Below are positions 58,850 through 64,000 of a stretch of 64,000 nucleotides of DNA, piece by piece. Both the position numbers and the translations under genes were made by a program. The stretch is from positions 186,001 to 250,000 of the forward strand of contig NZ_FOKG01000001.1 of NCBI RefSeq assembly GCF_900111885.1, read 5' to 3'. The stretch comes from Amycolatopsis marina. Its GTDB lineage: Bacteria; Actinomycetota; Actinomycetes; Mycobacteriales; Pseudonocardiaceae. Within the stretch, counting starts at the first letter, position 1, and each line of letters starts with the position of its first letter. The notes under the pieces were generated by a model. The model saw nothing but the letters and a program-made list of their open reading frames with translations, made no database searches and was not told the DNA's origin.

Positions 58850-58919
58850 CGCGCTGCACCACAGGCGCGGGTTCACCGGGGCGGGCAGGCAGCGGGGCCG
58901 GCTCGGTTCAGCCGCTCGC

Positions 58920-61229
58920 TCAGTCGAACAGGGCGGGAAGGGTGCCTTCCCAGGCTTCGCGCAGCTCGTCCAGCGGGAAGCTCGCCACGTCCTGGATGTC
59001 CAGCGCGCCGGAGTCCGGATCGACCACGCCGGTCCTGCGCCAGGGCAGGCCGCGCGCCGTGCAGAGTTCGGTGAACCGCAGCTCCTCGCTGCGCGGCACC
59101 GCGACCAGCACCCGGCCCGCGGACTCCGAGAACAGCTGCACGAAGGGGTCGGTGTCCGGATCGAGCACGATCCTGGCGCCGCACTGGCCGATCAGCACGG
59201 TCTCGACCAGCGTCTGGGCAAGGCCTCCGTCGGACAGGTCGTGCGCGGCCGAGATCAGCCCGTCCCGCGAGCCAGCCACCAGGACATCGGCCAGCAGCCG
59301 CTCCCTGGCCAGGTCCACCGCGGGCGGCTGCCCGCCGAGGTGGCCGTGCATGACCTCCGCCCACGCGGAACCGTCCAGCTCGTCGCGGGTGTCGCCGAGC
59401 AGGATCAGCGTCTCCCCTGCCTCGGCACCGATGCCCGTCGGAATGCGCCTGGTGACGTCGTCGAGCACACCGAGCACGCCGACCACCGGGGTCGGCAGGA
59501 TCGCCGTGTCCCCGGTCTGGTTGAAGAAACTGACGTTGCCGCCGGTGACCGGGATCCCGAGCTCCGCGCAGCCGTCGGCGAGTCCGTGCACCGCACGCTC
59601 GAACTGCCACATCACGCCAGGGTCGGTGGGCGCACCGAAGTTGAGGCAGTTGGTGACCGCGAGCGGCATCGCGCCGCTGGTGGCGACGTTGCGGTAGGAC
59701 TCGGCCAGCGCGAGCTGGGTGCCGCGGTACGGGTCGAGGAAGACGAAGCGGCTGTTGCAGTCGGTGGAGACGGCGACACCGCGACCTGTCGACTCGTCGA
59801 TCCTGATCACCCCGGAGTCGGCGGGCTGCGCCAGCACCGTGTTCCCTCGCACGTAGCGGTCGTACTGCTGGGTGACCCACTCCTTGGAAGCCAGGTTCGG
59901 CGAGGCGATCATCGTCAGCACGGTCTCGCGCAGTTGCTCCGGAGTGGACGGACGCGGCAGCGAACTCGCGGAGTCGGCCTGTAGTGCATCCTGCGTGGAC
60001 GGACGCTCGAACGGACGGTCGTACACCGGACCCTGGTGGGCGACGGTGCGCGGCGGCACGTCCACGACGGTCTCGCCGTGCCAGGTGATCACCAGGTTCT
60101 CACCGTCGGTCACCTCACCGATCTCCGTGGCGATGACGTCCCACTTGGCGCAGACAGCCATGAACGCGTCCACATCGGACGGCTGCACGACGGCGCACAT
60201 CCGCTCCTGCGACTCGCTGGAGAGGATCTCCGCGGGCGTCATGCCCTTCGCGCGCAACGGGACCTGGTCGAGGTCGATGTGCATTCCACCGTCACCGGCA
60301 GCTGCCAGCTCCGACGTCGCACAGGACAAACCCGCTCCCCCGAGGTCCTGGATGCCAACCACGATCTTCTTGGCGAACAGTTCGAGGCAGCACTCGATGA
60401 GGACCTTCTCGGTGAAGGGGTCACCCACCTGCACGCTCGGCAGCTTCTTGCGGCCACCGGCGGTCTCGTCACCGGAGAAGGTGTCACTGGCCAGCACCGA
60501 GACGCCGCCGATGCCGTCGAGGCCGGTGCGCGCGCCGAACAGGATGATCTTGTTGCCGGTGCCGGACGCGTGCGCGAGGTGCAGGTCCTCGACCCGCATC
60601 GCGCCGACGCACATGGCGTTCACCAGCGGGTTGCCCGCATAGGACTTGTCGAACACGACCTCGCCGCCGATGTTCGGCAGGCCGAGGCAGTTGCCGTAAC
60701 CGGCGACCCCGGCGACCACACCCGGCAGCACCCTGCGGGTGTCCGGGGCGTCGGCCGGTCCGAAGCGCAGCGGGTCGGCCACCGCGAGCGGGCGGGCACC
60801 CATCGCCAGGATGTCGCGGACGATTCCACCGACACCGGTGGCCGCGCCCTGGTAAGGCTCCACATACGACGGGTGGTTGTGGCTCTCCACCTTGAACGTG
60901 ACGGCCCAGCCGTCACCGACGTCGACGACACCCGCGTTCTCGCCGATCCCGGCGAGCATCTTCTCCTTCATGGCGGGCGTGGAGGTCTCACCGAAGTAGC
61001 CGAGGTGCTTCTTCGAAGACTTGTACGAGCAGTGCTCGCTCCACATCACCGAGTACATCGCCAGTTCGGCGTCGGTGGGCCTGCGACCGAGAATCTCGCG
61101 GATCCGGGCGTACTCGTCATCGGCCAGACCGAGTTCGAGGTAGGGCTGCGCGAGCTCGGGAGTCGCCACGGCATGTGCGGTGGTGTCGACGACGGTGCTG
61201 GTCAGAGTGTCCACGTCAGGATTCGCCAC
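58920..61229 (-). CDS. purL: phosphoribosylformylglycinamidine synthase PurL
   Basis: A 769-residue small-type PurL that converts FGAR to FGAM, needing separate PurQ and PurS subunits since it has no glutaminase domain. Landmarks are [81 protein letters not shown] and, in the second half, [19 protein letters not shown]. The GTG start at 61229 fits. PurQ/PurS are not in the window. A 50-bp tandem repeat occupies the region just upstream. Confidence 0.97.
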   Translation of the reverse strand: MANPDVDTLTSTVVDTTAHAVATPELAQPYLELGLADDEYARIREILGRRPTDAELAMYSVMWSEHCSYKSSKKHLGYFGETSTPAMKEKMLAGIGENAGVVDVGDGWAVTFKVESHNHPSYVEPYQGAATGVGGIVRDILAMGARPLAVADPLRFGPADAPDTRRVLPGVVAGVAGYGNCLGLPNIGGEVVFDKSYAGNPLVNAMCVGAMRVEDLHLAHASGTGNKIILFGARTGLDGIGGVSVLASDTFSGDETAGGRKKLPSVQVGDPFTEKVLIECCLELFAKKIVVGIQDLGGAGLSCATSELAAAGDGGMHIDLDQVPLRAKGMTPAEILSSESQERMCAVVQPSDVDAFMAVCAKWDVIATEIGEVTDGENLVITWHGETVVDVPPRTVAHQGPVYDRPFERPSTQDALQADSASSLPRPSTPEQLRETVLTMIASPNLASKEWVTQQYDRYVRGNTVLAQPADSGVIRIDESTGRGVAVSTDCNSRFVFLDPYRGTQLALAESYRNVATSGAMPLAVTNCLNFGAPTDPGVMWQFERAVHGLADGCAELGIPVTGGNVSFFNQTGDTAILPTPVVGVLGVLDDVTRRIPTGIGAEAGETLILLGDTRDELDGSAWAEVMHGHLGGQPPAVDLARERLLADVLVAGSRDGLISAAHDLSDGGLAQTLVETVLIGQCGARIVLDPDTDPFVQLFSESAGRVLVAVPRSEELRFTELCTARGLPWRRTGVVDPDSGALDIQDVASFPLDELREAWEGTLPALFD

Positions 61230-61238
61230 GGGTAAAGA

Positions 61239-61344
61239 GTAACTGCGGCGCGTCCAGCGCCTCCTTGGTGGGCGGTGGCGGGTGACGGGAGGGCGTAACT
61301 GCGGCGCGTTCAGCGCCTCGTTGGTGGGCGGTGGCGGGTGACGG
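61239..61344. repeat. 50-bp tandem direct repeat in the purL upstream region
   Basis: Two 50-bp copies (61239-61288 and 61295-61344), period 56 bp, differ at two positions. Each starts GTAACTGCGGCGCG and ends GGTGGCGGGTGACGG. They occupy the gap between the divergent purL and exporter genes, so they may be duplicated promoter or operator sites. Confidence 0.85.
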
Positions 61345-61395
61345 CGCCGGAAATTCGGTCGCTTTGCACACCTGGGGCTTCTAACGTCGTGCGAC

Positions 61396-63045
61396 GTGCC
61401 CTACTCGCCGTATCCGGCTCCCGCGCTGCGCCTGTCCGAGCGGCCGACGCCGGCGGGCTTCCTGCTGGCAGTCCTCCGGGCGCGCCCTTGGCTGGCCACG
61501 GCGTCGGGGGTGTTCGGTGCACTGTGGCTGGTTCCCGGCGCACTGCTGCCGCTGGTGGTCGGCAAGACCATCGACCTCGGCATCGCCGGTGGCGACACGG
61601 GTGCGCTGCTCCTGCTCGGCGGCCTCGTCCTGCTCATCGGACTCACGCAGGCCGTCTTCGGCGCGTGTCTGATCTTCACCGGCCACGGCATGTGGATGCA
61701 CGGGGCGTCCAGCGCTCGGCGCACGGTGACCGAGCACACCGCCCGCCTCGGTGCGACGCTGCGCGAGCGGGCGGGAACGGGCGACGTGATGGCCTTCTCC
61801 ACCTCCGACGTCCACCACTGCGGCAATGCCTTCGAAGTCGCGGGCAGGTTGATCGGCGCTGTGGTCGCCTTCGTGGTGGTGGGGATCGCGTTGCTCTCGT
61901 TCTCGCCACTGCTGGGCCTCGTCGCGCTGGTCGGAGTGCCTCTGGCCGTGCTGGGCATCGGGCCGCTGCTCGCACCGCTGCAACGGCGGAAGGAGGCCCA
62001 GCGCGAGGAACTGTCCGGCGTGAACGCGCTGGGCGCGGACATCGTGTCCGGGCTGCGCGTCCTGCGGGGCGTTGGCGGCGAGCGGCAGTTCCTTGGCCGG
62101 TTCCGGATGGCGAGCAGGCGAGTTCAGCACGCCGGTGTGGACGTTGCCCGCAGCGAGTCCTGGCTGTCCGGGGCCGAGGTGGTGCTGCCCGGCCTGGTCA
62201 CCGTGACGATCACCTGGCTTGGTGCCCGGCTCGCGGCCGAGGGCGTGATCAGCGCGGGCGAACTGGTGGCGTTCTACGGTGCGTCGGCGTTCCTGGTGAT
62301 CCCGGTGAGCACGGCCACCGAGGCGGCGGGGGCAGCGGCATCGGCGGTGGTTTCGGCGAAGAAGGCATGCAGCCTGCTGCGGCTGCGACCACGCCTGACC
62401 GATCCGGCGTCCCCGGTTCCGCTGCCGGAGGGTGCGCTGGAACTGCACGACACCGAGTCCGGCGTGACCGCGGTGGCGGGCAAGCTCACGGTGATCGACC
62501 TCGGCGCGCGGGCGGAAGCCGTCGCGGAGCGGTTGGCCAGGTTCCGTGATCCCGCGCCGGGACAGCGTGTGCTGGTCTCCGGTGTGCCCGCGGAGCAGGT
62601 CGCGCTGGGCGAGCTGCGGCGGCGGGTGGTGTACGCGCACAACCAGGACCTGTGGTTCTCGGGAATCCTGCGCGAGCAGGTCACCCCGTCGAGGGAGTCG
62701 GCCGTGGATGTCGAGACCGCCATAGCGGCGGCCGATGCGGGCGACATCGTGCAGGCGCTGCCCCTCGGCCTTGACGAACTGATCGGTGAGCGTGGGCGGG
62801 AGGTCTCCGGTGGTCAGCGGCAGCGGCTGAACCTCGCACGGGCGCTGGCGCTGAACCCCGACGTGCTGCTGCTCGACGAGCCCACCTCGGCGGTCGACGC
62901 GCATACCGAGGCCCGCATCACCGAACGGGTCGCCGAACTACGGAGGGGACAGACCACAGTGGTGTTCGCCCAGAGCCCGCTGTGGGCGGCGGTGGCCGAC
63001 GAGGTCGTCGGACCGGAACTGCCCGAGGTGACGTCGTGCAGCTGA
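61396..63045 (+). CDS. ABC exporter half-transporter with degenerate ATPase (no Walker A)
   Basis: A 549-residue fused membrane and ATPase protein of the ABC exporter type. Six membrane helices fill residues ~25-310. The ATPase domain keeps the signature [16 protein letters not shown] and Walker [16 protein letters not shown], but the Walker A position reads [20 protein letters not shown], with no GxxGxGKST, and the switch His is lost ([11 protein letters not shown]). One ATP site of a heterodimer can be inactive, so it likely works with the next protein, which it overlaps by 10 bp. TAACGT before GTG 61396 suggests a leaderless start. Confidence 0.88.
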   Translation: MPYSPYPAPALRLSERPTPAGFLLAVLRARPWLATASGVFGALWLVPGALLPLVVGKTIDLGIAGGDTGALLLLGGLVLLIGLTQAVFGACLIFTGHGMWMHGASSARRTVTEHTARLGATLRERAGTGDVMAFSTSDVHHCGNAFEVAGRLIGAVVAFVVVGIALLSFSPLLGLVALVGVPLAVLGIGPLLAPLQRRKEAQREELSGVNALGADIVSGLRVLRGVGGERQFLGRFRMASRRVQHAGVDVARSESWLSGAEVVLPGLVTVTITWLGARLAAEGVISAGELVAFYGASAFLVIPVSTATEAAGAAASAVVSAKKACSLLRLRPRLTDPASPVPLPEGALELHDTESGVTAVAGKLTVIDLGARAEAVAERLARFRDPAPGQRVLVSGVPAEQVALGELRRRVVYAHNQDLWFSGILREQVTPSRESAVDVETAIAAADAGDIVQALPLGLDELIGERGREVSGGQRQRLNLARALALNPDVLLLDEPTSAVDAHTEARITERVAELRRGQTTVVFAQSPLWAAVADEVVGPELPEVTSCS

Positions 63046-64000
63046 AACTACCGCTGGCCACGGCCGCGCAGGCCCGGGCCTGGGCTCGCGGAACCCTGCG
63101 GGCCAATCGTTCGGCCTTCGTCGGGGTCATCGGGCTGTTCATGATCGCGACCGTCGCCGGCCTTGCCGGGCCGCAGATCCTCGGCGCGCTCGTGGACAAG
63201 GTGGTCAACGGCGGCGGCACGCTGAGCATCGACGTCCTGGCGCTGATGTTCGTGGGAATCCTGCTGGTCCAGGGCCTCTTGAAGCGTGCGGCGCGGCTTC
63301 GGGCCGGCGTTCTCGGCGAACGCGTGCTGGCCCAGACCCGCGAGGACTTCGTGGAGCATTCGCTCCGGCTGCCGCTGGGCACCGTCGAGGCGGCGGGAAC
63401 CGGTGATCTGCTGAGCCGCGCCACGAGCGACGTCGACCGGATCAGCTACGCGGCCCGCAACGCCGTGCCGGAGATCCTGATCGCGCTGATCACGGTGCTG
63501 CTGACGATCGTCGCGATGATCGTGACCTCGCCGCTGCTGGCACTCGGGCTGCTCGTCGCGGTCCCGGTGCTCGGGATTCCGACACGCTGGTACTGGCGGC
63601 GGATCCCGAAGGCCTCCGAGGACATGCTGGAGCGCTGGGCAGCACTGCAGTCGGACTTCCACGAGACCGCCGAGGGCGGTCGGACCGCCGAAGCGCTCGG
63701 GCTCATCGAACGGCGGATGAAGAACGGCGAACACCGCCTGCAGGACGCACTCGTCGGTGAGCGGGTGATGCGCAGGCTGCAGGTGCGGTGGGTGCCGTGG
63801 CTGGAACTCTCGCACGCGGTCCCGATCGCGGCGATCCTGCTGCTCGGGGCCTGGGCCTACAGCGACGGGCTGGTGCAGCTCGGCACGATCACCACGATGG
63901 TGCTCTACGCGCAGGCGCTGGCCGCGCCGATGGACGAGGTGCTCTGGTGGGTGGAGGACCTGCAGATCTCCGGCAGCGCGCTGCGCCGGGTGCTGGGTGT
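63036..64000 (+). CDS. ABC exporter half-transporter, partner subunit (3' end outside window)
   Basis: The first ~321 residues of the partner exporter. It starts with GTG 63036 inside the end of the preceding gene, giving a 10-bp overlap. The membrane part has VGVIGLFMIATVAGLAG, LALMFVGILLVQGLLKRA, GDLLSRATSDVDRISYAARN and LLLTIVAMIVTSPLLALG, a normal exporter TMD with the coupling helix pattern. The ATPase domain lies beyond the window. It is expected to carry the functional Walker A; this cannot be checked here. Confidence 0.9.
   Translation, partial: MQLKLPLATAAQARAWARGTLRANRSAFVGVIGLFMIATVAGLAGPQILGALVDKVVNGGGTLSIDVLALMFVGILLVQGLLKRAARLRAGVLGERVLAQTREDFVEHSLRLPLGTVEAAGTGDLLSRATSDVDRISYAARNAVPEILIALITVLLTIVAMIVTSPLLALGLLVAVPVLGIPTRWYWRRIPKASEDMLERWAALQSDFHETAEGGRTAEALGLIERRMKNGEHRLQDALVGERVMRRLQVRWVPWLELSHAVPIAAILLLGAWAYSDGLVQLGTITTMVLYAQALAAPMDEVLWWVEDLQISGSALRRVLG

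Overview
The window is high-GC actinobacterial DNA, most likely from a member of the Pseudonocardiaceae (Amycolatopsis, Prauserella or Saccharomonospora type). The evidence is the mycothiol synthase MshD, an actinobacterial GlnR, GTG/TTG starts and leaderless promoters with a TANNNT box about 7 nt before the start, several XRE-DUF5753/DUF397/DUF574 regulator-methyltransferase genes, and gene order around purL-purF-purM and sseA-lmeA-glnR-mshD-pst-phoU that broadly matches the M. tuberculosis Rv0803-Rv0821 neighbourhood. Species assignment is inference; no rRNA or tRNA gene was seen.

Layout. 1-13 kb: a truncated ABC ATPase, a secreted serine peptidase, an ECF-like sigma factor, a possibly broken secreted peptide gene, an EamA exporter, a secreted Cu/Zn superoxide dismutase, DusB, an ECF42-type sigma factor with its DGPF/YCII partner, two lipoproteins, a GGDEF diguanylate cyclase and a very long LytR-CpsA-Psr protein. 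13-18.4 kb: phosphate genes phoU and pstSCAB with PHO-box-like repeats. 18.4-31.7 kb: mshD, glnR, lmeA, then a sulfur operon (thioredoxin, a Cys-containing leader peptide, DUF4395, sulfurtransferase, DUF1416), a nitrobindin-like protein, 5-oxoprolinase subunits, an ADC-lyase-like enzyme, YgfZ, an RsiG-family c-di-GMP-binding anti-sigma and an asparaginase. 32-43 kb: a 3-hydroxyacyl-CoA dehydrogenase, a tripartite tricarboxylate transporter tctCBA with a divergent CitA/CitB-type two-component system, and a tandem pair of GT87 mannosyltransferases. 43-48 kb: a Uma2 nuclease, an XRE regulator next to an AAC(2')-I-like acetyltransferase operon, and AbgT/AbgB for p-aminobenzoyl-glutamate. 48-61 kb: ArfB, purM, purF, a second XRE/DUF397/DUF574 set, a T7SS-associated protein, two GH25 lysozymes and purL. 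61-64 kb: a heterodimeric ABC exporter, cut by the window end.

How the parts work together: phosphate uptake (pst, phoU), nitrogen control (GlnR), thiol metabolism (MshD, the cysteine-leader operon) and purine synthesis form a conserved housekeeping backbone. Accessory insertions (XRE sets, AAC(2')-like gene, Tct transporter, GT87 pair, lysozymes) are interleaved. The most unusual non-coding signal is a family of five near-identical palindromes with core CACTTTCCCGGGAAAGTG placed 3' of genes at 18.4 and 21.7 kb, with centre-to-centre spacings of 43, 43 and 53 bp, i.e. near whole helical turns. Other notable signals are the cysteine leader/attenuator, the orphan RsiG, a 50-bp tandem repeat upstream of purL, and an exporter half whose ATPase has lost Walker A.
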